Under the pieces are notes generated by a model. That model did no database searches. It was not told the origin of the DNA and was given only the letters and a program-made list of their open reading frames with translations. From the NCBI GenBank assembly GCA_028285415.1, contig JANQPF010000005.1, positions 186,001 to 250,000 on the forward strand: a stretch of DNA of 64,000 nucleotides. Direction: 5' to 3'. The stretch comes from Pseudomonadales bacterium (lineage in GTDB: Bacteria; Pseudomonadota; Gammaproteobacteria; Pseudomonadales; Azotimanducaceae). This document shows, one piece after another, positions 16,003 to 23,694 of the stretch. How positions within the stretch are numbered: position 1 is the first letter of the stretch; each line of letters starts with the position of its first letter. The translations under genes and the position numbers were made by a program.

Positions 16003-16476
16003 CTAAATCCAAAACTCCCACCATCTCTTGTTTGCCCTTCTAGTCCGTTCCTCTGCACGATATCTCTTGATGTTTAGTGCAACCTCCCTGTCTCTTCGAA
16101 GCGCAAACTCTATCTCTCGCTCACGTTCTGAAATCTCTTCGGTGCTCAACTCATGGGTTTCGACGGGCAGCGATGGCAACAACTTGATATTCAGGTATAT
16201 GCCTAACACAAGGAGTAGATAGGCGGTGTAGGGATGGATGTCTCGTAGAAAGTCTTTGTAGTGAATGAGCGCAAGCATATACACGCCAATCGGTACCAGG
16301 CGGATTAGAAATCTTGCTGAATGTGCCAGATATTGGTTCGTCGTTGTGACTGCTATTTGAGCGCCACAGTCTGGGCAAGGATATGCACCGTAAGACTGGT
16401 CGCGTATGTCGTGGATCGTATATACATGCGAACAGCTGGCGCATCTAAGTCTTGTTGGTTGTCCATAGTAGGCCAT
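16003..16476 (-). CDS. Zinc-ribbon membrane protein
   Basis: From the ATG at 16474-16476 (MAYYGQPTRLRC) about 157 residues: an N-terminal zinc ribbon (RCASC ... CPDC), two hydrophobic segments near 60-75 and 85-103, then a long charged helix ending in KRWWEFWI. The open frame reaches 16554 only by crossing an attC box with a TTG. No family recognised; the ribbon-plus-helices layout recalls small stress-sensing inner-membrane proteins. Confidence 0.55.
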   Translation of the reverse strand: MAYYGQPTRLRCASCSHVYTIHDIRDQSYGAYPCPDCGAQIAVTTTNQYLAHSARFLIRLVPIGVYMLALIHYKDFLRDIHPYTAYLLLVLGIYLNIKLLPSLPVETHELSTEEISEREREIEFALRRDREVALNIKRYRAEERTRRANKRWWEFWI

Positions 16477-16546
16477 GTACGAATTTTGCCCCGAAGATTC
16501 GCGAATACCATGAACTATTCCCAAAACTTGGAGAATGATGGGTTTG

Positions 16547-16611
16547 GCCGCCAAACGCCGCGTTGCGCTGCGTGGGTTAAGACCGGCGCAAGTTTGCCCT
16601 GGTCAGGTGTC
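16547..16611 (-). repeat. attC site, 65 bp
   Basis: Left box GCCGCCAAAC, then GCCGCGTTGCGCTGCG and GTTAAGACCGGCGCAAGTTTGC as in the full sites, directly joined to the right box GTCAGGTGTC. The central part and right L arm are shortened. The right box encodes the Asp-Thr-stop end of the esterase gene. Confidence 0.65.
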
Positions 16612-17325
16612 ACTGGCCAGAAACTCTCCATTCCTCAGAAAGTACAACACCTGGTGAATCACATCGTCAGATCGCATGATGAGCGGATGGGTATGCGGCA
16701 CAACCAGAAAATCTGTCATACCTTCGACCTTTGTACGTTCTACGCTGACTTTGCCGTCGTCTGGATCTGGAAGACTCAGGGAGAGAATAGGATTAAGCGT
16801 TTTATCTCCGGCGATAACGCCCACTGGATAGGTAACCGGGCCTAGACTCAGTGGCACACTCTCTGAATCAGTACCGAGTTGAGCGCCAGCAGGGCCGTTC
16901 AGCAAAGAATACCCGGGGACGTTCTTCCACTTGTCCACGACCTCGCTTCCCTGGTTGGGAGGCGCAAGCATGACCACACGTCCCAGTCGTGGGACTTCTG
17001 ATTGTGAAAGATAGAAGCGAACCAGAATTCCGCCGAGGGAGTGGGTGACGAAATGAACCTGTGAGTATTGGTTCAACTCACATCGTTCTAATCCTCTCTC
17101 AACAGCCTTGACCGCCAGTTCTTCTATTGATTTAGAGCGTGAGGGATATCCGACATTCGAAACTGCGTAACCGGCGGAGTCTAGTGCATTTGCGATTGGC
17201 TCCATGGAAGATGCAGAGCGTGCAAGACCATGAAGCAGGACCACGCACTCGGAACCGTTGGTTGCGGTCGGGAGGGTTAGAAGGCTAACAAGTACGAGAC
17301 ATTGCACTGCCGACAAAGGGCGCAT
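16603..17325 (-). CDS. Exported alpha/beta hydrolase (lipase/esterase type)
   Basis: From the ATG at 17323-17325 (240 residues), with a signal peptide, the strand-turn VVLLHGLARSASSM (oxyanion hole HGL), the nucleophile elbow THSLGG (Ser about 116), a likely catalytic Asp in the IAGDKTLNP region, and His in PHTHPL. This arrangement is that of bacterial triacylglycerol lipases and acetyltransferase-like hydrolases acting in the periplasm or outside. The alternate ATG four codons upstream overlaps the attC core. Ends with attC-encoded Asp-Thr-stop. Confidence 0.8.
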   Translation of the reverse strand: MRPLSAVQCLVLVSLLTLPTATNGSECVVLLHGLARSASSMEPIANALDSAGYAVSNVGYPSRSKSIEELAVKAVERGLERCELNQYSQVHFVTHSLGGILVRFYLSQSEVPRLGRVVMLAPPNQGSEVVDKWKNVPGYSLLNGPAGAQLGTDSESVPLSLGPVTYPVGVIAGDKTLNPILSLSLPDPDDGKVSVERTKVEGMTDFLVVPHTHPLIMRSDDVIHQVLYFLRNGEFLASDT

Positions 17326-17367
17326 GTACGCTAACACTGTGTTAACCGGGTGACGTTGACCGGCGCG
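17326..17367 (-). repeat. attC left half, TTAAC subtype
   Basis: GTACGCTAACACTGTGTTAACCGGGTGACGTTGACCGGCGCG matches the left half of the site at 33345 (GTTAACTGGCTGCCGTTGACCGGCGCG). The right half of that subtype is absent. Confidence 0.6.
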
Positions 17368-17469
17368 TTATTCATCTGGCTTGTCGTGTCGGTTCGTCAC
17401 ATCGGTTCCCTGCTTGATCGCAAGAGTTAACCGGTCCAAGTGTTTCAGGCCTTTACGAGGATCGGCCCC

Positions 17470-18648
17470 TCACACCAGAAAACTGGCCTCGCAACCCGAC
17501 TCGAAGCATGCAATTCGACGGTGCGGAAAGATCTTTCGGCCTGTATCGATCCACACTGATAGTGCTCTTTCCGGATCGAATACACCGAGCGCTACCAGGT
17601 TTTCGACCTCGCCTCGTGTCGGGTCGGCGCCTTCACCGCCTCCCGTCCGATCGTAGACATCAGAACCGATTCGGATCTCAACGCCGGCATCGATGAGCAA
17701 GCGGAGGTTCCGTCTTTGTACATGCTTGAACTGAGTCAATGCAACATCAGGAAAACTGTATCGCTTTCCGATCACGTTGGCGTAGTGGGTCGTTGTGACG
17801 ACTGCCACGCCCGATTCCGCGGCCGATCGAGCGTCGTGTTCCGTCAAGAGATGGTCGCCTACGTTCTCTTCTCTCCCCCATATGAAGCCTGGGAGATGGT
17901 TAATCTCATCAACCCCCGCTGCTACTCCCCGACGAAAATCCGCCGCGGATTCGACGTGGACGCTTACCTCCAAGCCTAGCTCATGAGACTCCTGCACTAA
18001 GAAAGGCAGTAAATCGGGATCCAATCCTTCCTGGAATCCATCGTCGAAACGCTCGCTATAAACGAGTGCAGTCTTGATGAAATCTGTTCCTCGGGACGCG
18101 AGCGCATAGACAGCCTTGGTGACGTCTGCTTCCGACGCGACCTCATGAAATGCGAGCCCGCGGAAATCCTCGTAGCCGGCACCTCCGTAAAGCAGTTCTG
18201 ACAGGAATCCGACGTAAATACCAACTGGATGGCCACCGGGAGAGGTAATCATTCCGAGTGAAAATGATGCGTCTACTGTGTCGGCGCGTGCTAACAGATC
18301 TCGGATTGGCTCAATTTCAGGAGGATGTATGCCGGGGATTTTGGCGTAGAACACGGCGTTGGAGAGGTACTCTTGGTTGGCGTAGTCAAAGATCGGCCGC
18401 AAGATGTTGTGATTGTGTCCTTCACCGAAAGGGGCAATGACCAATGCACCCCCCAGATCTACGATGGATTCCGCGCTCACGCCCTCGAAGTTTTCAAAGC
18501 GATCTCCGCGTACATAGCGAGAACCGGTGAACTCAGACCGACCATCCCACCATGTTGCATTGCGATATTCGATCAATCCAGGTTCTGCAACCAAGGCCGG
18601 GGCAGCAGCGAGCGTCAGCAAAATGCCAATCGCTTGCCATGTGTGCAT
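17470..18648 (-). CDS. Exported amidohydrolase, C-terminus cut by an in-frame TGA
   Basis: From the ATG at 18646-18648, about 392 residues: signal peptide, a beta-rich N-terminal part, FGEGHNHN (in place of the usual metal-binding HxH), a Lys in FIKTALVY (possible carboxylated ligand), VSVHVESA and EINHLPG (His ligands) and IGSDVYDR (Asp). This is the metal-dependent amidohydrolase/imidazolonepropionase-like fold. It ends FESGCEASFLV then TGA at 17470-17472; the same frame continues GADPRKGLKHLDRLTLAIKQG to a TAA at 17368-17370, the normal end of this family. So about 33 residues are lost by one stop codon. Confidence 0.75.
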   Translation of the reverse strand: MHTWQAIGILLTLAAAPALVAEPGLIEYRNATWWDGRSEFTGSRYVRGDRFENFEGVSAESIVDLGGALVIAPFGEGHNHNILRPIFDYANQEYLSNAVFYAKIPGIHPPEIEPIRDLLARADTVDASFSLGMITSPGGHPVGIYVGFLSELLYGGAGYEDFRGLAFHEVASEADVTKAVYALASRGTDFIKTALVYSERFDDGFQEGLDPDLLPFLVQESHELGLEVSVHVESAADFRRGVAAGVDEINHLPGFIWGREENVGDHLLTEHDARSAAESGVAVVTTTHYANVIGKRYSFPDVALTQFKHVQRRNLRLLIDAGVEIRIGSDVYDRTGGGEGADPTRGEVENLVALGVFDPERALSVWIDTGRKIFPHRRIACFESGCEASFLV

Positions 18649-18690
18649 GACGCCTAACATTGCGTTGAGCGGCGGGTCCGCTCCAGCTGC
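18649..18690 (-). repeat. attC left half
   Basis: GACGCCTAACATTGCGTTGAGCGGC agrees with complete sites for the outer box and left arm; beyond it the sequence (to about 18725) no longer follows them. The ATG at 18660 would begin inside this box, so the amidohydrolase start was placed four codons later. Confidence 0.6.
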
Positions 18691-18780
18691 GTGCCAGGTG
18701 CCACACTGGAACAGGCGACAGCGCTAGTTTCGATTATGTGTTGCACTAAAACTCGGAACTCACTCGAATTGGGAACTCGT

Positions 18781-19033
18781 TTAAGTCAGTTTCACGTCTG
18801 AGGCCCAGAGGAATACTGTGCCAACGCTCAATACAAAGAAGATCATGAAAACTTTGAAGTTCTTAGTAATCTCGCTACCCCTCAAAAAAACCGTGAAACG
18901 CGACCATCGCCACAATGAACGAAGTGAATGCTATCGAAGCCAGCTTCTCTCCTCCAAACCATAGTGCCGCATCTATCGCCAGTACGAGTCCAATCCCAAG
19001 GCCGCCAACAACTTCTCGCCTATTGGAAGGCAT
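18781..19033 (-). pseudogene. Small membrane protein gene with a poly-T frameshift
   Basis: An ATG at 19031-19033 overlaps the TGA of the upstream hydrolase gene (TGATG) and encodes MPSNRREVVGGLGIG..., with two hydrophobic segments. The frame stops at 18875 right after a run of seven T (18884-18890). With one T fewer it continues through LRGSEITKNFKVFMIFFVL..., a third hydrophobic segment, to a TAA at 18781. So the 52-residue product may be a truncated form of an about 84-residue protein. Slippage at the T run, mutation, or a sequencing error are all possible. Confidence 0.5.
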
Positions 19034-19917
19034 CATTTTGGTAGGTGTTTCCGAATGAACTCCGAGACAGTGGCTTCGTACAGCACATTGTCATAACTGT
19101 AGAGATCAACGTGACTCGCGCCCTCGAACCATGCGACGTTCTTTTCGCCCTGAAAAGCCCCGAGCAATCTGTCTGCATCCCTGACTGTGGTGTGCCGGTC
19201 CGCTGTACCATTGAGAATGAGAACGGGTGTCGAGACGAATCCCGCGCTTCGCATGGGAGACAGATCTCCAGCCGAGATCCCAAGTCGAGGCCCTAGCTGC
19301 CATGTGAGCAGCGGTGTCGCCAACGAAGCGTAGGGAAACCGAATGTCCAGGCGATTGCCAACCGCGGTTTCAATGTCCGGGAATACGGCTTCAAGGATTA
19401 GGCCTGACACTTCCAGAGGTGGGTCGGCCAACACCGCGGCTGCGCCGCCGAGCGAAACGCCAATCACGAAGATGGGTGTTTCCAAGCGGTTTCGAACGAG
19501 TCGAACTGCCGCTTGCACGTCCAACCTCTCTCGATACCCGAATGTAATGCGAGAGCCGTCACTCTCTCCATGCGCTTGCAGATCGAACGCGAACGCGTTC
19601 AAACCCAACCTCGAGGACAGATCCATGCGTCCCAGCATCGTGGCGCGGTTAGATCTGACACCGTGAACAGTGATGACAGTTCCTCTAGGTGTATTTGCAC
19701 GCAGCAGCCAGCCGCGCAGTTCTCCATTCTCTGAACGGAACGACACATCTTCGAATCCTGGAGGTCTGGGTGTCGTGGCAGGCGCGGGAGCGATCAGCGC
19801 AGAACCAGCTAGATAGCTCAGCGTAGCGACGGTTCCGATCCCAACGAGCGCGAGCCCCAGCGCTAACTTTAAATATCTCAAGTAACGCCTAACGTTGCGA
19901 TTGCTGGTCAGGGCCAT
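19033..19917 (-). CDS. Membrane-anchored alpha/beta hydrolase
   Basis: About 294 residues: basic N-terminus, one anchor helix (LALGLALVGIGTVATLSYLAGSAL), then an alpha/beta hydrolase domain with TVHGVRSNR (oxyanion loop), DLQAHGESDG, the nucleophile elbow GVSLGG (Ser), a late Asp in NGTADRHT and His in GASHVDLYS. Similar proteins are annotated as S9/DUF-type esterases of the inner membrane. The ATG at 19915-19917 lies in the attC of the neighbouring cassette; the TTG at 19879-19881, just after the core, is the alternative. Confidence 0.75.
   Translation of the reverse strand: MALTSNRNVRRYLRYLKLALGLALVGIGTVATLSYLAGSALIAPAPATTPRPPGFEDVSFRSENGELRGWLLRANTPRGTVITVHGVRSNRATMLGRMDLSSRLGLNAFAFDLQAHGESDGSRITFGYRERLDVQAAVRLVRNRLETPIFVIGVSLGGAAAVLADPPLEVSGLILEAVFPDIETAVGNRLDIRFPYASLATPLLTWQLGPRLGISAGDLSPMRSAGFVSTPVLILNGTADRHTTVRDADRLLGAFQGEKNVAWFEGASHVDLYSYDNVLYEATVSEFIRKHLPK
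19885..19914 (-). repeat. Mini attC
   Basis: AACGCCTAACGTTGCGATTGCTGGTCAGGGCC: outer boxes GCCTAAC and GTCAGGG only 30 bases apart. The stop codon (TAG) of the GNAT gene lies within GTTAGGC. Much of a normal site is missing. Confidence 0.45.
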
Positions 19918-20416
19918 TTGAGTACACCATGCCGACCCGGTGCAAGAGGCCTTCGGCTTGTTCTTGCTCCAGGATTGCTTGGACGTGGCGAGGAAGATGA
20001 GTTGGGCTGAGATCGACAAAACCAAGCTTTCGATAGAAGGGCGCGTTCCACCGAAGATCAGAAAAGGTAGTTAGCGTCACCCCGACAAACCTGCGTAGTG
20101 AAGATTCTTCAAGTACACGAATCGTCAGAGCTCGACCGATGCCTCGCTGTCCGAAGTCGGGATGCACGGATAGCTCATCCAGGTGAAGGTATGACGCTAT
20201 TTCGGTAGACGTGCAAAAACCGACCACCTCGTTCGAAATCTCGGCCACGAACAGCAACTCCTTGCTGAGGGACTTCTCCAGGAGTTCTTTGGGATAGGTT
20301 GTTTCAGGATTTGGAATCCGTCCCGGCGGGAATAGCTTCGCTGCCGCTTTTTCGATCACCGGTAGGCAGGCTAGATCTCTGGATGTGGCGGTGCGGATTT
20401 GGATAGATTCGCTCAC
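19889..20416 (-). CDS. GNAT family N-acetyltransferase
   Basis: About 175 residues from the GTG at 20414-20416: IQIRTATSRDLACLPVIE (first strand/helix), LDELSVHPDFGQRGIGRAL (acetyl-CoA motif A) and APFYRKLGFVDL (motif B). The frame is open upstream to 20485, but that part would translate a mini attC (20418-20456), so the GTG just after the core is preferred. Ends in the next attC. Acceptor unknown. Confidence 0.8.
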   Translation of the reverse strand: MSESIQIRTATSRDLACLPVIEKAAAKLFPPGRIPNPETTYPKELLEKSLSKELLFVAEISNEVVGFCTSTEIASYLHLDELSVHPDFGQRGIGRALTIRVLEESSLRRFVGVTLTTFSDLRWNAPFYRKLGFVDLSPTHLPRHVQAILEQEQAEGLLHRVGMVYSNGPDQQSQR

Positions 20417-20417
20417 T

Positions 20418-20456
20418 GACGCCTGGCGCGTCAGCTCCAACTGCTGGTTGGGCATC
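20418..20456 (-). repeat. Mini attC (one arm lost)
   Basis: GACGCCTGGCGCGTCAGCTCCAACTGCTGGTTGGGC: left outer box plus only the right L arm (CAGCTCCAAC). Compared with a full site, the first L arm and the central part are deleted. Same architecture as the sites at 10692 and 31351. Confidence 0.65.
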
Positions 20457-20522
20457 ATTCTGTATCCCTGACCGAACGTCTGCAATCAGCCAGCAATAGA
20501 CGTCTCAGGGTAAACTCGTCGG

Positions 20523-20999
20523 ATGGAGGTCGAGCGTTTATCAAGAACGGAATGGCGACGGCTCAAGCGCCTTCGTCTTGCCGCGCTGGAAGATGCGCCT
20601 GATGCATTCGGGACCACGATCGAGGTAGCAAGAGAGATGCCAGATGACGCTTGGCGCCAACAGACGGAGGATCTTCCGACCTTCGTTGCGACGCTTGATG
20701 GATCAGACGTTGGCATGGTGCGTGGCGCCACGGCGCCGTCGAAGTCGGACGCTTACCTCATATCGATGTGGGTTTCGCCGACCGTACGAGGCAGGCGAGT
20801 TGGGGAACAACTCATCAATGCCATGGTGGATTGGGCACGGGATGCGGGGTTCGATCGATTGCTGTTAGATGTGGCTGATGATAATGCGCCTGCCATCGCG
20901 CTCTACGAGCGGCTGGGTTTCCGGCCAACGGGCGAAACCAGCAGGTACCCGTCCCCACGCTCGCACATTACAGAGCATCGTCGAGCGCGCACGCTCTAG
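20523..20999 (+). CDS. GNAT family N-acetyltransferase, rightward
   Basis: 158 residues: WRRLKRLRLAALEDAPDAFGTT is the typical start of a GNAT subgroup (also in mycothiol synthase-like and YkkB-like enzymes), WVSPTVRGRRVGEQL is motif A and NAPAIALYERLGFRPTGE is motif B. Acceptor unknown. It opposes the flanking cassettes, so it must use its own promoter in the 66 bases before the ATG. Confidence 0.85.
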   Translation: MEVERLSRTEWRRLKRLRLAALEDAPDAFGTTIEVAREMPDDAWRQQTEDLPTFVATLDGSDVGMVRGATAPSKSDAYLISMWVSPTVRGRRVGEQLINAMVDWARDAGFDRLLLDVADDNAPAIALYERLGFRPTGETSRYPSPRSHITEHRRARTL

Positions 21000-21042
21000 C
21001 CCCGGTGACGGCAGCTGAGCCCTCTGCAGATTGTGCCTTCTG

Positions 21043-21918
21043 CTACGTGTGACGATTGGATTGAAGGTATGTGGCGAGCGCATCAATGAAACCGGCTGGG
21101 TTATCCAAGGTGACGTGATGGCCTGCGTCGTCTACGGTGGTCACGGTTACCCCCGGATGTGCCGCGAACAGTTTGTTCCGAACTTCCGGAGTGATTCGAT
21201 TGCTGTTGCCTCCGGCAATGACCAACGCCGGGATCTTCGCATCCCGTACCTTCCCCCAGTATGAGTACCCGTCAATGGGGTGACGTCGCGCATAAACGTT
21301 TCGATCGAATTTGTTGCGCCACTGGCCGTCTTCAAACTCACGGCACGAAGATGCCGCCATATGACGGGTCACTTCCGGTAAAGCTGACGTGGTCTCCGGG
21401 CGAATTCTGAACCCGGCGACATATGCCTCCCTGGAGTCAAAGCCTTTGCCTTTACCCGCTCCAATGACCCTCAATTCTGCAGCCCGCTCCTCGGACATGC
21501 GCATCATTGAATCGATGACGACCAGCGTACCCACTTCATCCGGGAATTCGGCTGCGGTAACTATGCCCACCATGCCGCCCATCGAGTGTCCTGCCAGCAA
21601 TACTGGCCCGATGCCGAGCTTTCGGATGAAGCCACCAGCATCGTTCGCAAAGTCGGGGTAGTTGTACTCGTCCGGCGGGACCCAATCGCTGTCGCCGTGG
21701 CCCCGCAGGTCCAGTGAAAGTATTCGATAGTCATCAAGAAACGGTCCGACGACAAAATCGAACCAGTGAGCCTGAGCAGCGCCACCGTGAAGACACAGCA
21801 TCTTCACGCGAGGATCTTCACCTGGCGGCTGGCTGGTGGCACCAAAATCCAGGTAGTGGAGCCGGAGGTTATCGACATTGACAAACTGGCTGACGCTTGG
21901 CGCTGGCTCGAGAGTCAT
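21043..21918 (-). CDS. Alpha/beta hydrolase
   Basis: About 291 residues from the ATG at 21916-21918: HGGAAQAHWFDFV (oxyanion loop), LDLRGHGDSDW, nucleophile elbow GHSMGG (Ser), Asp in the ALVIAGGNSNRITPE region and His in DDAGHHVTLDNP. No signal peptide, so cytosolic; closest in pattern to haloperoxidase/epoxide-hydrolase-like esterases. Substrate unknown. An upstream TTG would add ten residues. Confidence 0.85.
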   Translation of the reverse strand: MTLEPAPSVSQFVNVDNLRLHYLDFGATSQPPGEDPRVKMLCLHGGAAQAHWFDFVVGPFLDDYRILSLDLRGHGDSDWVPPDEYNYPDFANDAGGFIRKLGIGPVLLAGHSMGGMVGIVTAAEFPDEVGTLVVIDSMMRMSEERAAELRVIGAGKGKGFDSREAYVAGFRIRPETTSALPEVTRHMAASSCREFEDGQWRNKFDRNVYARRHPIDGYSYWGKVRDAKIPALVIAGGNSNRITPEVRNKLFAAHPGVTVTTVDDAGHHVTLDNPAGFIDALATYLQSNRHT

Positions 21919-21995
21919 GAGATGGCTTGGACCCGAATTGTTAATCAAAAAACTGAACTCAGCCTAAGCGGTGAAAAGTTGGAAGGCGTCTTTGG

Positions 21996-22013
21996 CCTGA
22001 CGCCGCGTTGAAC
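21996..22013 (-). repeat. attC left end, degenerate
   Basis: CCTGACGCCGCGTTGAAC matches the start of full sites (CCTAACGCCGCGTTGAGC) between two leftward genes; the rest of the site cannot be traced. Confidence 0.4.
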
Positions 22014-22023
22014 TCCTCTCCGA

Positions 22024-22539
22024 CTAACCACTGGCAAAGTGCAGCAGGTATCTCACTTCATAGATTCCGGGACCCAGCCAATCTGGCTCATCCTGGCGTA
22101 CCCCATCGTGTCTCATGTTGTGAGACTCATAGAAATCTCTTGCGATCGCATTCTTCTCCAGTGTCCAAAGAAGCATACCTTCATAGCTCTTGGACTGAAG
22201 CTGTGTTGTTGCTTCTTGGAAAAGGATGTGGCCGATGCCTTGCCCGACAACTCGTGGATCGAGATACAGGTGAGAGAGTTCCCCATAGTTATGTGGCGGG
22301 TTGGCCACATTCCGCGCGGGACACGTGAGGGTGAATCCAATTGTTGTGCGATTTTCGACATAGACAGTGATGTCGTATGAAGCTTCAGAGAACCATTCTT
22401 TCCATACAGGAAGCCGAGCCTCAGGCGTGATTTGTCCCAAGATGCGAGCAGGAATGATGTCTGAATACGCAAAGTGCCAAGCGTTCGCGTGAATCTCAGC
22501 GATCCTTGGTAAGTCTTCCTCTCTCGCCGGCCTGATCAC
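22024..22539 (-). CDS. GNAT family N-acetyltransferase
   Basis: About 171 residues from the GTG at 22537-22539, five bases after the stop of the upstream gene: VIRPAREEDLPRIAEIHANAW, LSHLYLDPRVVGQGIGHILF (motif A) and ARDFYESHNMRHDG (motif B). This matches phosphinothricin/YhhY-like small GNATs. The open frame extends to 22626 but would overlap the upstream gene. Third gene of a three-gene unit with no attC between members. Confidence 0.85.
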   Translation of the reverse strand: MIRPAREEDLPRIAEIHANAWHFAYSDIIPARILGQITPEARLPVWKEWFSEASYDITVYVENRTTIGFTLTCPARNVANPPHNYGELSHLYLDPRVVGQGIGHILFQEATTQLQSKSYEGMLLWTLEKNAIARDFYESHNMRHDGVRQDEPDWLGPGIYEVRYLLHFASG

Positions 22540-22544
22540 GTTGA

Positions 22545-22826
22545 TTACTCCGCCAGCCAACGCAAAACAGGCCTCATAGTATCTATGGGGTACTCGATGG
22601 CAAAGGAGCAGGTATGGAAGAACCAATCGTCAGGTTCAGGAGGTACATTTGGACTAAATGTGGCGGCGCCACAGATAATGAGTACCGGAATCACTAGAAG
22701 AGAAAACGATGCCACAAACAAAATCGAACTATTGATGTTTCGGTCTTTTCGAGATGAGTGATAAGCAAGTACCGCTAGTGCAACAGGCGCTATCCAGAAC
22801 AGAGCAACGACGAGGATAAGTGTCAT
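22545..22826 (-). CDS. Two-helix membrane protein
   Basis: 93 residues with hydrophobic segments around 2-20 and 34-52, then an aromatic-rich C-terminal part (DDWFFHTCSF). The ATG follows directly after the stop of the 36-codon frame upstream. No family recognised. Confidence 0.5.
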   Translation of the reverse strand: MTLILVVALFWIAPVALAVLAYHSSRKDRNINSSILFVASFSLLVIPVLIICGAATFSPNVPPEPDDWFFHTCSFAIEYPIDTMRPVLRWLAE

Positions 22827-22937
22827 CTAGTTAACCTGCTGACCTATGGCGATCGGTTTCTCCGGATATGAAAGCTGAACGATAAGCTGTTGGAATTGTT
22901 TTTCTAAGTTTTCTATTTGCTCTGGAAAATTGCTCAT
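22827..22937 (-). CDS. Possible 36-aa peptide
   Basis: An ATG at 22935-22937, immediately after the R' box of the attC at 22938, opens MSNFPEQIENLEKQFQQLIVQ..., a short amphipathic (coiled-coil-like) helix, and stops at 22827-22829, one base before the next gene's ATG region. The position is exactly where cassette genes begin, and spacing to the next gene suggests co-translation. Confidence 0.45.
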   Translation of the reverse strand: MSNFPEQIENLEKQFQQLIVQLSYPEKPIAIGQQVN

Positions 22938-23077
22938 GACGCCCGACACTGCGTTGAGCTGCGTGCGTTTCAACCGGCGCGAGTTTGTGCCCACGGTATG
23001 GAGGCAAATCCAAGACGTAGTACCCGCCTTTGGCGGAGGACGGTTAGCACGTCAGCGCCATCTGCTTGTTGGGCGTC
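22938..23077 (-). repeat. attC site, complete, 140 bp
   Basis: GACGCCCGAC / GTTGGGCGTC outer boxes; arms GTTGAGCTGCG and CGTCAGCGCCAT; the centre contains a CCCGCCTTTGGCGG hairpin followed by GACGGTTAGCACG, the 140-bp subtype. Confidence 0.85.
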
Positions 23078-23092
23078 AACTCTGCGTTCACT

Positions 23093-23554
23093 TTAGTCAT
23101 GTGGAAGGTCCAGCTCCACCTGTACTTTGGATTGGCCGGATCCGCTCGCTGACAGTTCTCGCTGGATAAAGTCATAGATGATGTTCTCTGCTCGAAGGTT
23201 GTGACCTGCACCTTGAATCGAAGCACTTCGGGCAAGCCGGGCTTTCTGCTGGTTGCAATCGTAAAGCAAAACCTCTCCCTGCACCGATGCGAACTCTGCC
23301 TTTACTGGGCCAGTTGCGTGAACAGGGTTCCCGACTGCCCTGAGTATGCAGGGCTGATTGAGCTCGTTGTATTCGAGCCTGATGACGTCTGCTGCAAGTT
23401 CGTAGGGCCCTTGGTTCGCCAAGACGCTACCTGTCCAAGTTGAAACGTTGGCATTGATGTCCTGAACGACTTCATCGGACTTGATCGTGAGTACTCGAGA
23501 TTCGTCCAATGAAATGGAGGATAAGACTACAAACCACAGATAAGCGGTTGGCAT
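23093..23554 (-). CDS. LptA-like (OstA domain) exported protein
   Basis: From the ATG at 23552-23554, about 153 residues: signal peptide (MPTAYLWFVVLSSISL), then the repeated beta-strand pattern of the LptA/OstA domain: YELAADVIRLEYNE, VHATGPVKAEF, GEVLLYDCNQQKARL, HNLRAENIIYDFI. LptA carries lipopolysaccharide across the periplasm between LptC and LptD. A cassette copy is unlikely to be the essential one. Two cysteines are unusual. The upstream ATG overlaps the attC core. Confidence 0.75.
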   Translation of the reverse strand: MPTAYLWFVVLSSISLDESRVLTIKSDEVVQDINANVSTWTGSVLANQGPYELAADVIRLEYNELNQPCILRAVGNPVHATGPVKAEFASVQGEVLLYDCNQQKARLARSASIQGAGHNLRAENIIYDFIQRELSASGSGQSKVQVELDLPHD

Positions 23555-23694
23555 GGCGCTCAACACCGCGGTGAGCTGCGTGCGTTAAGATAGGCACGAG
23601 TTTGCGGTGAGCGAAACGAGCCAGATCCAATGCGTAGTACCCGCCTTCGGCGGGGGACGGTTAGCACGTCGGCGCCAACTGCTGGTCAGGCGTC
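23555..23694 (-). repeat. attC site, complete, 140 bp
   Basis: Outer boxes GCTCAAC and GTCAGGC; arms GTGAGCTGCGTGCG and CGTCGGCGCCAAC; centre with CCCGCCTTCGGCGGGG hairpin. The right end encodes Asp-Ala-stop of the next gene. Confidence 0.85.
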
